A DNA stretch of 64,000 nucleotides from an uncultured Prevotella sp. (GTDB taxonomy: Bacteria; Bacteroidota; Bacteroidia; Bacteroidales; Bacteroidaceae), in the NCBI GenBank assembly GCA_900554695.1, contig USHV01000007.1:34485-98484 (forward strand), given 5' to 3'. The notes beneath the pieces were generated by a model. That model saw nothing but the letters and a program-made list of their open reading frames with translations. It made no database searches and was not told the DNA's origin. Within the stretch, counting starts at the first letter, position 1, and each line of letters begins with the position of its first letter. The position numbers were made by a program, and so were the translations under genes. Positions 17,186 to 26,266 of this stretch are shown here, in pieces.

Positions 17186-18631
17186 ATGGCAAATGAATTT
17201 ATAGTAGCAATAGAGCTTGGATCATCCAAGATGACCGGCATGGCAGGAAGAAAAAATCCGGACGGAAGCATTTCTGTTCTTGCTGCCGTGAAGGAAGATG
17301 CCGCCTCTTGCATACGCAAAGGTGTTGTATATAATATTGATAAGACTGCTGTTTGCCTGACGAACATAATCAACAAGCTGAAGATGATTCTCAAGACAGA
17401 GATATCACAGGTCTATGTTGGTGTGGGCGGACAGAGCATCCGTAGCGTAAAGAACGTCATACAGAAAGATTTACCTGCCGACACCATCGTGTCGCAGGAG
17501 CTTGTCAACGAGATAATGGACATCAATCGTGGTGTGTCTTATCCCGATTATGAGATTCTCGATGCCATCACACTTGAGTATAAGGTCGATTCTCAGTATC
17601 AGATCGATCCTGTGGGGATACAGTCTTCACACCTTGAGGGCAATTTCCTCAACATCCTATGGCGTAAGTCGTTCTACCGCAGTCTGAACAAATGTTTCGA
17701 CAATGCCGGCATTGCAATAGCCGAGATGTATCTGTCTCCTCTTGCGATGGCCGACGCCGTGCTCACCGAGACCGAGAAACGCTCCGGCTGCATGCTGGTG
17801 GATCTCGGAGCCGATACCACCACCGTTTCGGTGTACTATCGCGATATACTCCGCCACATAGCAGTCATCCCTCTTGGTAGCGGCAACGTAACCAAAGATA
17901 TCGAGTCGCTGCAGATGGACGAGGCTGAGGCTGAGAAGATGAAGCTGAAGTACGGATGCGCTTACACAGACAACTGCGACATAGACGACACTCTCAAACT
18001 CCCCATCGATCAGGAACGTTCGGTTGACAGCCGAGTATTCATCGAGATTGTCGAGGCACGTGTCAAGGAGATTGTGGAAAATGTATGGGCTCAGGTGCCC
18101 ACCGAATATTCCGACAAGCTCTTGGGTGGAGTGATACTTACTGGCGGTGGCTCAAACATGTCGAACATAGATACTGTCTTCCGTCAGACAACCCACATCG
18201 AAAAGGTGCGTATAAGCAAGTTCGTACATGCAAACATGACACCGGCGTCGCCTAAGATTGTCATACCTCACGACGGCACGATGAACACCATCTGCGGCCT
18301 TCTTATGAAAGGAGACATGAATTGCGCCGGCGACGCTATATCTAACGACATATTCGGAGGCACTCAGCCTGCCGGTACATCGGGCAATGTACAGCGCCCG
18401 TCTGGTACACCGGGCAACGGTGTCATCAACCGTAAGGAAGAGGAAGAGCGTCGTAAGAAGGAAGAGGAAGAGCGCCACCGCAAGGAGGAAGAGGAGCGCA
18501 GGGCAAAGGCAGAACAGGAAGAGAAAGAGCGCAAGGAACTTGAGGAGAAGAAGAAAAATTCTTCTACAAACAAGTTCAAGGAGTCTATGAAGAAATTCTT
18601 CAAGTCGCTCGTAGCTCCCGAAGATCAATGA
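17186..18631 (+). CDS. ftsA: Cell division protein FtsA
   Basis: 481 aa actin-like ATPase that tethers FtsZ to the membrane. Phosphate-1 motif IELGSSKMTG, the SHS2/1C region with VYVGVGGQSI, phosphate-2 LVDLGADTTTV and adenosine motif ILTGGGSNM. After the actin fold (about residue 400) comes a linker of roughly 55 residues composed almost only of Glu, Lys and Arg. A C-terminal amphipathic helix (FKESMKKFFKSLVAP) that should insert in the membrane closes the protein. This charged linker makes it longer than E. coli FtsA (420 aa). Overlaps ftsZ by 4 nt. Confidence 0.95.
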   Translation: MANEFIVAIELGSSKMTGMAGRKNPDGSISVLAAVKEDAASCIRKGVVYNIDKTAVCLTNIINKLKMILKTEISQVYVGVGGQSIRSVKNVIQKDLPADTIVSQELVNEIMDINRGVSYPDYEILDAITLEYKVDSQYQIDPVGIQSSHLEGNFLNILWRKSFYRSLNKCFDNAGIAIAEMYLSPLAMADAVLTETEKRSGCMLVDLGADTTTVSVYYRDILRHIAVIPLGSGNVTKDIESLQMDEAEAEKMKLKYGCAYTDNCDIDDTLKLPIDQERSVDSRVFIEIVEARVKEIVENVWAQVPTEYSDKLLGGVILTGGGSNMSNIDTVFRQTTHIEKVRISKFVHANMTPASPKIVIPHDGTMNTICGLLMKGDMNCAGDAISNDIFGGTQPAGTSGNVQRPSGTPGNGVINRKEEEERRKKEEEERHRKEEEERRAKAEQEEKERKELEEKKKNSSTNKFKESMKKFFKSLVAPEDQ

Positions 18632-19986
18632 ATCAAGTAAAACACAATATTATGGATCGAAATAACACAACTCCCACGATGGTGGATTTCGGACCACCCA
18701 CAAAGGAACATACTATTATAAAGGTAATAGGTGTCGGCGGTGGCGGTGGCAACGCTGTCAATCACATGTACCGTCAGGGCATACATGACGTGTCGTTCGT
18801 GCTCTGCAACACCGACAACCAGGCACTTAACGATTCTCCGGTTCCGGTGCGTCTGCAACTCGGAAAGGAAGGACTCGGTGCCGGAAACAAACCGGAAAAA
18901 GCTCGCCAGGCAGCCGAAGAGAGCCTGGATAACATAAAGAAGATGCTCAGCGACGGCACTAAGATGGCGTTCATCACAGCCGGAATGGGCGGCGGTACAG
19001 GCACCGGAGCTGCTCCGGTCATCGCGCGTGTGTCTAAAGAGCTCGGCATTCTGACTGTCGGCATCGTCACCATCCCGTTCCGTTTCGAGGGCGCACGCAA
19101 GATAGACCAGGCGCTCGACGGTGTAGAGGAGATGTCGAAACACGTCGATGCTCTGCTCGTTATCAACAACGAACGCCTGCGCGACATCTATCCCGAGCTG
19201 CCTATGCTCGAAGCCTTCGGCAAGGCCGACGACACACTGAGCGTAGCAGCGCGCAGCATTGCAGAGATAATCACCAACCACGGACTGATAAACCTCGACT
19301 TCAACGACGTGAAGACAGTGCTCAAGGACGGCGGTGTCGCCATAATGAGTATGGGCTACGGCGAGGGCGAAGGCCGTGTGGGCAAAGCCATACAGGACGC
19401 TCTCAACTCACCGCTGCTCAACGAGAGCAACATATACAACTCGAAGAAAATACTGCTAAGCATCAACTTCAGCAATGAGAACGGCGACAACTCCGGTCTG
19501 ATGATGGACGAGATGAACGATGTCAACGACTTCATGTCGCGTTTCGACAGAGACTTCGAGATAAAGTGGGGTGTCGCCATCGACTCCGAGCTTGGCAAGA
19601 AGGTGAAGGTCACCATCCTTGCAACCGGTTTCGGAATAGAGAATGTCGATGGTATGAACAACCATCTCAAGAAGCGCACCACACAGGAAGAGGCCGACCG
19701 GTTGGCGCGTGAGGAGGAGAACGAGATAGATCGCGCCAACCGCCGTGAGCGTTATTACGGACGCGACGGAGGCAACATGCAGTATAAGCGTCGTCCGCAC
19801 ATCTTCCTCTTCTCCGACGACAACCTCGACAACGAAGAGGTAATCATGGCTGTTGAGAACACTCCTACCTACAAGCGTACACGCCAGAAGCTGGAGGAGA
19901 TACGCCAGCTAATGGTCACCAAGTCGCCCGTAGTAGAGAACAAGGACAACGGCGAACCCATACAGGGACTGATAAGTTTTACTTAA
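18628..19986 (+). CDS. ftsZ: Cell division GTPase FtsZ
   Basis: 452 aa tubulin homologue. GTP-binding features: VIGVGGGGGNAVNHM near residue 33, the tubulin signature GGGTGTG at about 121-127, and the NDVKTVL/GGVAIMSMG T7 region. The C-terminal half carries a basic/acidic linker (EEENEIDRANRRERYYGRDG) and a segment, VENTPTYKRTRQKL, in place of the classical short C-terminal peptide of E. coli. ATG 18628 overlaps the ftsA stop (ATGA). Polymerises into the Z-ring. Confidence 0.97.
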   Translation: MNQVKHNIMDRNNTTPTMVDFGPPTKEHTIIKVIGVGGGGGNAVNHMYRQGIHDVSFVLCNTDNQALNDSPVPVRLQLGKEGLGAGNKPEKARQAAEESLDNIKKMLSDGTKMAFITAGMGGGTGTGAAPVIARVSKELGILTVGIVTIPFRFEGARKIDQALDGVEEMSKHVDALLVINNERLRDIYPELPMLEAFGKADDTLSVAARSIAEIITNHGLINLDFNDVKTVLKDGGVAIMSMGYGEGEGRVGKAIQDALNSPLLNESNIYNSKKILLSINFSNENGDNSGLMMDEMNDVNDFMSRFDRDFEIKWGVAIDSELGKKVKVTILATGFGIENVDGMNNHLKKRTTQEEADRLAREEENEIDRANRRERYYGRDGGNMQYKRRPHIFLFSDDNLDNEEVIMAVENTPTYKRTRQKLEEIRQLMVTKSPVVENKDNGEPIQGLISFT

Positions 19987-19998
19987 AAACAAAATATT

Positions 19999-20448
19999 AT
20001 GACACTTTACGATAAAGTCAGCGAAGACATTAAGGCGGCCATGAAGGCACGCGATAAAGTTCGTCTCGAGACACTGCGTAACATCAAGAAGGTATTTCTC
20101 GAGGCAAAGACTGCTCCCGGAGCAAACGATACGCTTGAGGATGCCGATGCTCTCAAGATACTTCAGAAGCTCGCAAAGCAGGGCCGTGAGTCGGCTCAGA
20201 CATACATTGACAACGGACGTCAGGACCTTGCCGACGACGAGTTGGCTCAGGCTGCTGTCATCGAGGAATATCTGCCTAAGCAGCTCAGCGAGGCTGAGAT
20301 AGAGGTCGAGGTGAAGAAAGTAATAGCCGAGACCGGTGCACAGGGAATGAAAGATATGGGCCGCGTCATGGGAGTTGTTACCAAACAGCTTGCCGGACGT
20401 GCCGACGGACGCGCCATCTCGACTGTTGTCAAGCGTCTGCTCGCCTGA
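19999..20448 (+). CDS. GatB/YqeY domain protein
   Basis: 149 aa, cytoplasmic, all-helical YqeY family: opens KVSEDIKAAMKARDKVRLETLRNI and ends in the GatB-tail-like MKDMGRVMGVVTKQLAGRADGR. The domain occurs as the tRNA-binding tail of GatB amidotransferase; the stand-alone protein has no settled function, but a role near tRNA amidation is usually proposed. It is only 12 bases behind ftsZ and ends the dcw transcript before two terminators. Confidence 0.9.
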   Translation: MTLYDKVSEDIKAAMKARDKVRLETLRNIKKVFLEAKTAPGANDTLEDADALKILQKLAKQGRESAQTYIDNGRQDLADDELAQAAVIEEYLPKQLSEAEIEVEVKKVIAETGAQGMKDMGRVMGVVTKQLAGRADGRAISTVVKRLLA

Positions 20449-20470
20449 CATCAGCACAACTGTTTACCAT

Positions 20471-20510
20471 AACTCCGGTTTCTGCCTGTGTGCAGAGCCG
20501 GAGTTTTTTT
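20471..20510 (+). terminator. Terminator of the dcw-yqeY operon
   Basis: aactccgg pairs with ccggagtt, with an inner tctgc/gcaga stem, followed by seven T. Strong intrinsic terminator 22 bases after the yqeY stop. Confidence 0.88.
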
Positions 20511-20516
20511 GTCAGT

Positions 20517-20535
20517 AAACCGTAATACGGTTTTT
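20517..20535 (+). terminator. Second terminator hairpin
   Basis: aaaccgt-aat-acggttt followed by further T residues, immediately after the first terminator; probably a backup. Confidence 0.55.
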
Positions 20536-20613
20536 CCGCACATTGTCCGGTTTCATTTACTCCATTATCATAAAATGCAGCCCCATGTCTGTCATATTCA
20601 GAATTATTTTCTG

Positions 20614-20621
20614 TATTTTTG
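20614..20621 (+). promoter_or_regulatory. -7 element TATTTTTG for aroQ
   Basis: Exact TAnnTTTG match about 88 bases upstream of the aroQ ATG and downstream of the terminators, so aroQ starts a new transcript. Confidence 0.5.
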
Positions 20622-20708
20622 CATTATCATAACCGTTGTCACATTTTATCCGTTTTTTATGGAACTTAATAACAATATGTGGCGACGGCGTTACCAAAAA
20701 CCGACATT

Positions 20709-21146
20709 ATGAAAATACAGATCATCAATGGCCCGAATCTTAATCTGCTCGGCACGCGCGAACCCGGAATATATGGCAGCAGCACGTTCGACGACTATCT
20801 GCAGACGCTTCGTGCCGCATATCCCGACATCGAGATAAGTTATTATCAGAGCAACATCGAAGGCGAACTCATCGACAAGATGCAGCAGACAGGCTTCTCA
20901 TGCGACGGCATAGTGCTCAACGCCGGTGCCTACACCCACACGAGCATCGCGCTGCAGGACTGCATACGCTCGCTCCGTGCGCCGGTAATCGAGGTGCACA
21001 TATCCAATGTTCACAAGCGTGAGGAGTTCCGCCATCATTCCATGATTTCATGTGCGTGTGCCGGAGTAATCTGCGGCTTCGGTCTCGACTCCTATCGTCT
21101 TGCCGTCGAGGCTCTGAAAGGCATTGCCGCACAGGCAGCAAAATGA
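20709..21146 (+). CDS. aroQ: Type II 3-dehydroquinate dehydratase
   Basis: 145 aa from ATG 20709, the start that places the conserved N-terminus IQIINGPNLNLLGTREPGIYG right at the beginning; a GTG 30 bases upstream would add ten unconserved residues. The catalytic tyrosine lies in the EPGIYG loop, with NAGAYTHTSIAL and EVHISNVHKREEFRHHS carrying the other active-site residues. Third step of the shikimate pathway, normally a cytoplasmic dodecamer. Length is standard. Followed 41 bases later by the O-methyltransferase gene. Confidence 0.96.
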   Translation: MKIQIINGPNLNLLGTREPGIYGSSTFDDYLQTLRAAYPDIEISYYQSNIEGELIDKMQQTGFSCDGIVLNAGAYTHTSIALQDCIRSLRAPVIEVHISNVHKREEFRHHSMISCACAGVICGFGLDSYRLAVEALKGIAAQAAK

Positions 21147-21187
21147 ACGTCACAACGTCTGACAGAACATGAAAAATAGGCTAATCA

Positions 21188-21820
21188 ATGGACAGTAAAC
21201 TCGAATCATACGTTCTCAATCATATCGACGCTGAGGGCGATTATCTCTACCGTCTCTACCGCGCCACCAACATACATACCATTCACGGCCGCATGGCGAG
21301 CGGTCATCTTCAGGGCCGGCTGCTCAAGATGCTTGTCACGATGATACGTCCGCGCAACATTCTTGAGGTGGGAACATTCAGCGGCTACAGCGCCATCTGC
21401 ATGGCTGAAGGACTCGACGAGGGCGGCAAGGTGTGGACCTTCGAGATAAACGACGAGCAGGAAGACTTCACCCGCCCGTGGATAGAAGGCTCGCCCGTGG
21501 CAGACAAGATACGCTTCATCATCGGCGACGCCATAACCGAGGCTCCCAAGCTCGGCATTTTGTTCGACATGGCATTCATCGACGGCGACAAGCGCACCTA
21601 TGTCGAGACCTACGAGATGGCCATGTCTGTCCTGCGTCGGGGCGGATATATCCTTGCCGACAACACGTTGTGGGACGGTCATGTGGTTGACAGTGTCTAC
21701 GACCACGACCATCAGACCGTCGGCATACGGCGTTTCAACGACCACGTGGCGGCCGATAAGCGTGTGGAGAAGGTGATTCTTCCGCTGCGCGACGGTCTTA
21801 CAATAATAAGGAAAATATAA
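21188..21820 (+). CDS. Class I SAM-dependent O-methyltransferase (methyltransferase family 3)
   Basis: 210 aa, cytoplasmic. S-adenosylmethionine motif I: NILEVGTFSGYSAICMAEG; second acidic strand WTFEINDEQ; metal-site region MAFIDGDKRTYVETYE and LADNTLWDGHV. These match the caffeoyl-CoA/catechol O-methyltransferase family, which uses a divalent metal. Bacterial members act on small phenolics or on tRNA (TrmR-like); nothing here decides the substrate. Likely cotranscribed with aroQ. Confidence 0.88.
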   Translation: MDSKLESYVLNHIDAEGDYLYRLYRATNIHTIHGRMASGHLQGRLLKMLVTMIRPRNILEVGTFSGYSAICMAEGLDEGGKVWTFEINDEQEDFTRPWIEGSPVADKIRFIIGDAITEAPKLGILFDMAFIDGDKRTYVETYEMAMSVLRRGGYILADNTLWDGHVVDSVYDHDHQTVGIRRFNDHVAADKRVEKVILPLRDGLTIIRKI

Positions 21821-21849
21821 GTGAATAACCGAAACCATACTATTATAAT

Positions 21850-23271
21850 ATGAAGAAAACTATTACCAAAACATTCGTCGTGCTGTCACTGCTCATGGCC
21901 GGAGCGGCAGACCTTTATGCACAGTCGGCCATATATGCCTGCGGACACATACGCCGCACCCGCGAGACAGCCATCACCAACCTGAAGAACTCAGGATACA
22001 CCACGGCCATTCTCTTCAATGTGAATGTGGAGAACGACGGCTCTCTGACCACCGATTTCAGTTGGGATACGCAGACCGCGGCCGAAGCCGGCGGTATAAT
22101 ATGCCAGAACGGTGAATATGTGTTCGACAAATATCAGCCTTATTACATCGACGACGTGAAGTCGCTCGTCACTCAGCCCACATCCATCAACCGTCTGGAG
22201 ATATGCATCGGCGGCTGGGGCAACGGCTCATACGGACACATCCGCGACTATATCAATCGTTACGGAACGGGTGAGGAGACCACTCTGTACAAGAACTTCA
22301 AGGCTTTGAAGGAGGCAATTCCCGAAATCGTGGCGGTGAATAACGACCAGGAGCAGGACTACGACCTGGAGACTGCCGTGGCATTCCACCGCATGCTCGC
22401 CAAGATAGGTTACAAGACAACCATCGCTCCGTATATGAACAGGACCTATTGGCAGAATCTCGTCAGCCAGCTAAACGAAGAGCCGGGCACTTGCGAGATT
22501 GTTTATCTGCAGACCTATGGCGGAGGTGCCGGCAACAATCCGAACGACTGGCGCGTGTTCGGCGACATTCCCATGTACGTGGGATTCGACTGTGAGGCAA
22601 GCAGTAACCTCTCTGATATGGAAAGCCGCTTCAAGAACTGGCGCGATGCTGCCGATGTTCAGGGCGGATTCCTTTGGAACTACAACAGCGAGGCGCGCAA
22701 TGTCAACGAGTGGGCAACGGCCATCAACCGCATATTCCCTACAAAGACGGTGGAAAAACCTGCCGCGCACTTCTATCAGGATGTGAACTACGGCGGTTAT
22801 TTCGTCTCAATGCCTGAAGGCTCTTTCTGCAAGGCTGAAATGGCTCTTTACGGCATCCGCGCCAATGACATCACTTCGTTCAAGCTTAAGGATGGTTATA
22901 AGGTGACGTTGTATTCGGGCGACAATTTCGACGGAGAGTCGATGACATGGACCGAATCGACCGGATGGATAGGCAACGACTGGAATGACAAGGCCTGCTC
23001 AATGAAGATTGAATCCATCAATACTGGCATAGACAATGCGTCTGACAAAGCTTCTGCCGGACTTGCGGCAGCGGTAAGCGCCGACGGCACAAGCGTTATT
23101 GTCAGCGGTGCGGCAGCCGGACAGGTAGGCATTTACAGCGTTTCGGGTGAGAAACTGGCCGAGACCACAGCGTCGGCCGACGGTAGTGCCACATTGTCTG
23201 CGTCGTCATTTCCTAACGGTGTATATGTAGTGAAGGCCGCCAACGGTTCTGCAAAACTGCTGAAACGCTGA
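21850..23271 (+). CDS. Secreted GH18-like protein with beta/gamma-crystallin-like and Por (T9SS) C-terminal domains
   Basis: 473 aa. Signal peptide to about residue 25 (ending DLYAQ). Residues about 27-300 resemble a TIM barrel of the GH18/chitinase-like kind: LEICIGGWGNGSYGHIRDY on an inner strand and GGFLWNYN near the end. However, the DxxDxDxE catalytic signature is not present; the equivalent strand reads VAVNNDQEQDYDLE. Residues about 305-390 (FYQDVNYGGYFVSMPEGS, LYSGDNFDGES) look like a beta/gamma-crystallin fold. The last about 75 residues end NGVYVVKAANGSAKLLKR, a type A T9SS sorting signal. Probably cell-surface or secreted; substrate unknown. Confidence 0.7.
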   Translation: MKKTITKTFVVLSLLMAGAADLYAQSAIYACGHIRRTRETAITNLKNSGYTTAILFNVNVENDGSLTTDFSWDTQTAAEAGGIICQNGEYVFDKYQPYYIDDVKSLVTQPTSINRLEICIGGWGNGSYGHIRDYINRYGTGEETTLYKNFKALKEAIPEIVAVNNDQEQDYDLETAVAFHRMLAKIGYKTTIAPYMNRTYWQNLVSQLNEEPGTCEIVYLQTYGGGAGNNPNDWRVFGDIPMYVGFDCEASSNLSDMESRFKNWRDAADVQGGFLWNYNSEARNVNEWATAINRIFPTKTVEKPAAHFYQDVNYGGYFVSMPEGSFCKAEMALYGIRANDITSFKLKDGYKVTLYSGDNFDGESMTWTESTGWIGNDWNDKACSMKIESINTGIDNASDKASAGLAAAVSADGTSVIVSGAAAGQVGIYSVSGEKLAETTASADGSATLSASSFPNGVYVVKAANGSAKLLKR

Positions 23272-23337
23272 CAGCCTTCTGTCGTATACGATATATTTGC
23301 CGGACGGTGATGCCCGTATCGTGAGGCGTTGATGCCT

Positions 23338-24111
23338 CTACGGACGCATCGTGAGCCATTGCCGGCGCTCGCTCTCGTCCATACGTTCAATGGCGTAGCG
23401 CAGCGATGTGCGGCTCATGTCGGCATAATTCTGTTTCAGAAAAGCGCGCAGCATGTTGATGTCGCGCTTTCCCATTTCCCTCAACATCCACCCCACGGCC
23501 TTGTGCATCAGGTCGTGGGGATGTTTTTTCAGCTTCTCCGCATAGCGCAGCACATAGCGGAAGTCACCCTTTCTGGTGGGTTCTATTGTCGAAACCATGG
23601 CTATGCGCTGTTCCCACATGCACGAACTATCAGCCAGACGGTCCATCACCGCCGTCTTCTCTTCCTCAGTCGATATTGATGGCATGGTGAGCCAACGGCC
23701 CGTTATCTTGTCAGCCGAGAGATCCACCAGGTCCCAGTTGTTGGCCTGATGCGTGTGGTTGAGGTAGAATCTCACCAGATTCTCGCGCTTCTCCATGCTC
23801 TCCGGGTCGTCGAGCGCGCGGCGCAGTGTCAGCCGACGCATCTTTTCGGTCAGTATGAGAAATCCGCACAGCCTTATCTCGTGCCACGGCGAATAAATCA
23901 GTTTTTCCGTTTCCTCCAGCGACATGTCGGTAGCCTCTGCCACCACACGGCGCGTCTGCGGCACCCGTATGCCCAGAAACTCGTCGCCTTCGCCATACTG
24001 TCCGGGTGCTGTCTTGAAGAATTTCATCAGTACCTCGCGCTGCCCGTCGTTGGTCATGGCTATCATGCGTGCCGTCACTTCGGCCGCTGTTGTCATAGGT
24101 GTGTGTTGCAT
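23338..24111 (-). CDS. DNA alkylation repair protein, AlkD-like
   Basis: 257 aa, HEAT-like helical repeat protein. Recognisable AlkD family segments: FFKTAPGQYGEGDEFLGIRVPQ at the N-terminus, WHEIRLCGFLILT, NNWDLVDLSADKITG and the C-terminal MHKAVGWMLREMGKRD. AlkD-type glycosylases excise N3- and N7-alkylated purines without flipping the base. The start could also be the internal ATG five codons in. It lies 90 bases downstream of the TPM gene, behind a terminator hairpin, and converges with the GH18-like gene. Confidence 0.88.
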   Translation of the reverse strand: MQHTPMTTAAEVTARMIAMTNDGQREVLMKFFKTAPGQYGEGDEFLGIRVPQTRRVVAEATDMSLEETEKLIYSPWHEIRLCGFLILTEKMRRLTLRRALDDPESMEKRENLVRFYLNHTHQANNWDLVDLSADKITGRWLTMPSISTEEEKTAVMDRLADSSCMWEQRIAMVSTIEPTRKGDFRYVLRYAEKLKKHPHDLMHKAVGWMLREMGKRDINMLRAFLKQNYADMSRTSLRYAIERMDESERRQWLTMRP

Positions 24112-24135
24112 TGTCCTTATGTGTTATGTGAAACG

Positions 24136-24177
24136 AAAAGTTGCAGCGCTTCCGTCATGTCGGCGAGTCGCTGCAAC
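24136..24177 (-). terminator. Terminator hairpin after the lemA-TPM pair
   Basis: gttgcagcg (24140-24148) pairs perfectly with cgctgcaac (24169-24177); on the minus strand it is followed by a T-rich TTTTCGTTTC. It sits between the TPM gene and the alkD-like gene. Confidence 0.6.
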
Positions 24178-24201
24178 GATAGTCATTATTATATGTCCTG
24201 C

Positions 24202-25131
24202 TTACCAGTTGGAGTCGGCTCCGCCTCCTCCGGAGTCACCTCCGCCGAAGCTGCCGCCCGAGAATCCGCCTCTGCCAAATCCTCCTCCGTGGCCGCGGCC
24301 GAACATGGAGCCGAGGAACATTCCGCCGAGAAACTCTCCGGTGCTGTCTCCTCCGTTGTCGTCAAGACGCGTATGCTTCACGGTGATGCGTCCACAGTTG
24401 TCACACACGAACACGTCTTTTCTCACGTGTCCGCCGTCCGCTGTCATGAATACGTCGCTCGACATCTTGCGCAGCGCCGTTTTTCCGCAGTACTGACATT
24501 TGCGTGCTCGACGGTTGATGAGCCGTGGCAGTATTATAACGAGCGCTATTGCGCCCAGCAGAAATACCAGCGCGCCCACGGGAAATTCATCGTCGGCCGC
24601 GGCGTCGGGCTTCATGCTGTCCTTCAACCGGGCATACACCGCTTTGGCTCCTGCCGTCATGCCCGTGTCCCAATCGCCTTTGCTGAACGCCGGAATCATG
24701 TATCTCGTCTGTATGCGTTTGCATGCCGCGTCGGGCAGAACGCCTTCCAGACCATAGCCCGTGGTGAAACGTATGCTGCGCTGGTCGGCCACGAAGAGTA
24801 TGAGCAGTCCGTTGTTGCTCTTCTTCTTGCCCACACCCCACAGGCGGAACAGGCGGTGGGAGAAGTCGAACGCGTTGTCTTCGCCTATCGACGGCAGCAT
24901 CACCACGCTCACCTCAATGTCCGTCTCCTTCTCAAGACGGCTGAACACGGCGTTGATGGTGTCGCGTGCGGCAGGCGACAGTATGCCTGTCGGGTCGCTA
25001 ACGTGCAGCCGCGTGTCGGTCAGTCTGACGTTGGGCACATCCTCCACCTTGTATGCACGCACGCTGTCCTGTGCCGCCGAAGGCAGCACAAGCGTGGCAA
25101 GACATGCGATTAATATAAATATGTGCCTCAT
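24202..25131 (-). CDS. TPM domain membrane protein with zinc ribbon and glycine-rich tail
   Basis: 309 aa. Signal peptide (IFILIACLATLVLPSAAQ). TPM fold about residues 35-165 (DPTGILSPAARDTINAVFSRLEKETDIEVSVVM, cut by GVGKKKSNNGLLILF and the RFTTGYGLEGVL motif). One transmembrane helix (GALVFLLGAIALVIILPRL) and a cytoplasmic zinc ribbon follow (CxxC near 216 and a second CxxC about 29 residues later). The tail of about 35 residues is nearly all Gly, Phe and Ser, as in E. coli YgcG. TPM proteins are often paired with LemA, and the neighbour 11 bases upstream is LemA. Function unproven; roles in photosystem repair or envelope maintenance are known for relatives. Confidence 0.88.
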   Translation of the reverse strand: MRHIFILIACLATLVLPSAAQDSVRAYKVEDVPNVRLTDTRLHVSDPTGILSPAARDTINAVFSRLEKETDIEVSVVMLPSIGEDNAFDFSHRLFRLWGVGKKKSNNGLLILFVADQRSIRFTTGYGLEGVLPDAACKRIQTRYMIPAFSKGDWDTGMTAGAKAVYARLKDSMKPDAAADDEFPVGALVFLLGAIALVIILPRLINRRARKCQYCGKTALRKMSSDVFMTADGGHVRKDVFVCDNCGRITVKHTRLDDNGGDSTGEFLGGMFLGSMFGRGHGGGFGRGGFSGGSFGGGDSGGGGADSNW

Positions 25132-25142
25132 TGTTTGTTGTA

Positions 25143-25736
25143 TCAGAATTTCACTTCAGGAGCCTTCTCTGCGCCTTCAGCAGCCTCGAAGTAGTTCTTC
25201 TTCTCAAATCCGAACAGCCCGGCGAGTATGTTTTTCGGGAAGCGGCGTATCGCCACGTTGTATTCCTTGGCCGAGTTGTTGAAGTCGCGGCGTGCCACGG
25301 TGATGCGGTTCTCCGTGCCTTCGAGCTGCTCCTGCAGGTTGATGAAGTTCTCGTTAGCCTTCAGCTGCGGATAGTTCTCAGCCACCATGAGCAGACGTCC
25401 GAGGGCTGTCGATATGTTGCCCTGCGCTTTCTGATACTGCGCCAGCTTCTCCGGAGTGAGGTTGTCGGCGTCAAGCTTCACTTGTGTAGCCTCGCTGCGC
25501 GCCTTCACCACGTTCTCGAGCGTGCTGCTTTCGTGTGCGGCGTAGCCCTTGACTGTGTTCACAAGGTTCGGTATGAGGTCGGCGCGACGCTGATACTGTG
25601 TCTCCACGTTTGCCCAGTTGTTGCTCACTTTCTCGTCCATCGACACAAGTCCGTTGTAACCGGTTACGCACCATACTACCAGAAGCAGCACCACTGCTCC
25701 GGCGATAATCCATCCTAAATGTTTCTTGAAGTTCAT
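25143..25736 (-). CDS. lemA: LemA family protein
   Basis: 197 aa. N-terminal transmembrane helix (IIAGAVVLLLVVWCVTGYNGLV), then the LemA four-helix domain with its family signature VSNNWANVETQYQRRADLIPNLVNTVKGYA. The C-terminal part has NFNNSAKEYNVAIRRFPKNILAGLFGF, also conserved. LemA proteins are membrane-anchored with the helical part outside; no molecular function is established. First gene of the LemA-TPM operon. Confidence 0.95.
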   Translation of the reverse strand: MNFKKHLGWIIAGAVVLLLVVWCVTGYNGLVSMDEKVSNNWANVETQYQRRADLIPNLVNTVKGYAAHESSTLENVVKARSEATQVKLDADNLTPEKLAQYQKAQGNISTALGRLLMVAENYPQLKANENFINLQEQLEGTENRITVARRDFNNSAKEYNVAIRRFPKNILAGLFGFEKKNYFEAAEGAEKAPEVKF

Positions 25737-25856
25737 AATGATTTTTCTGTTTGTTGGTTTCGCTTTGTTATTAATTTTTATTATGTTTGAAGTGAAAGCC
25801 TCCGGCTGCGTGTCACGATATGTTTTTGTTTATGCCGCGCCGCTTGCTGTGTTTTA

Positions 25857-25864
25857 CAAATATA
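25857..25864 (-). promoter_or_regulatory. -7 element TATATTTG for lemA-TPM
   Basis: Minus strand reads TATATTTG, an exact TAnnTTTG match, about 120 bases upstream of the lemA start. The rest of the 530-base gap up to 26266 is AT-rich with no gene, apart from the terminator at 26203. Confidence 0.5.
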
Positions 25865-26202
25865 CGTATATTATGCTGTTACATCCGAACAGAAACATAT
25901 CTTTTTAGTTTTTTTAGTAACAAAATCCATGCCGTTTGCCGTTGCCTGTCATGGCGTGTCACGCCGTTTGCGTGTGTTTATCGTAATTTGGAGTCGGAAG
26001 GGTGGGGATGCGTTTCAGTTCTTGTATAGATATAAAGTATTTGTCATGGCGGATGAATATTAATATATCGTCAACCTGACGGGAACTGAATATTTGCGGG
26101 CGAAGGGGAATATGGAAGTAAATTCCATTCCGCGAAAAATCATTATCAAGATTTTTTACTTTTTATTTTGTATATTTATGCAAGTCCCGACGCATTTGTC
26201 AT

Positions 26203-26237
26203 AAAAACGAAGCCGGCAGCCATGATGGCCGCCGGCA
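26203..26237 (-). terminator. Terminator of the redox operon
   Basis: gccggc(26212-26217)/gccggc(26231-26236) with an inner gccat/atggc stem; on the minus strand a run of five T follows. About 30 bases after the stop of the gene at 26267. Confidence 0.75.
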
Positions 26238-26266
26238 TGATGTGAGGAGTGTGGCGTATGTCTGCG

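Noticed and set aside
23749..25113. 454-codon open frame on the plus strand
   Set aside because: Antisense to the AlkD-like and TPM genes, both clearly supported.
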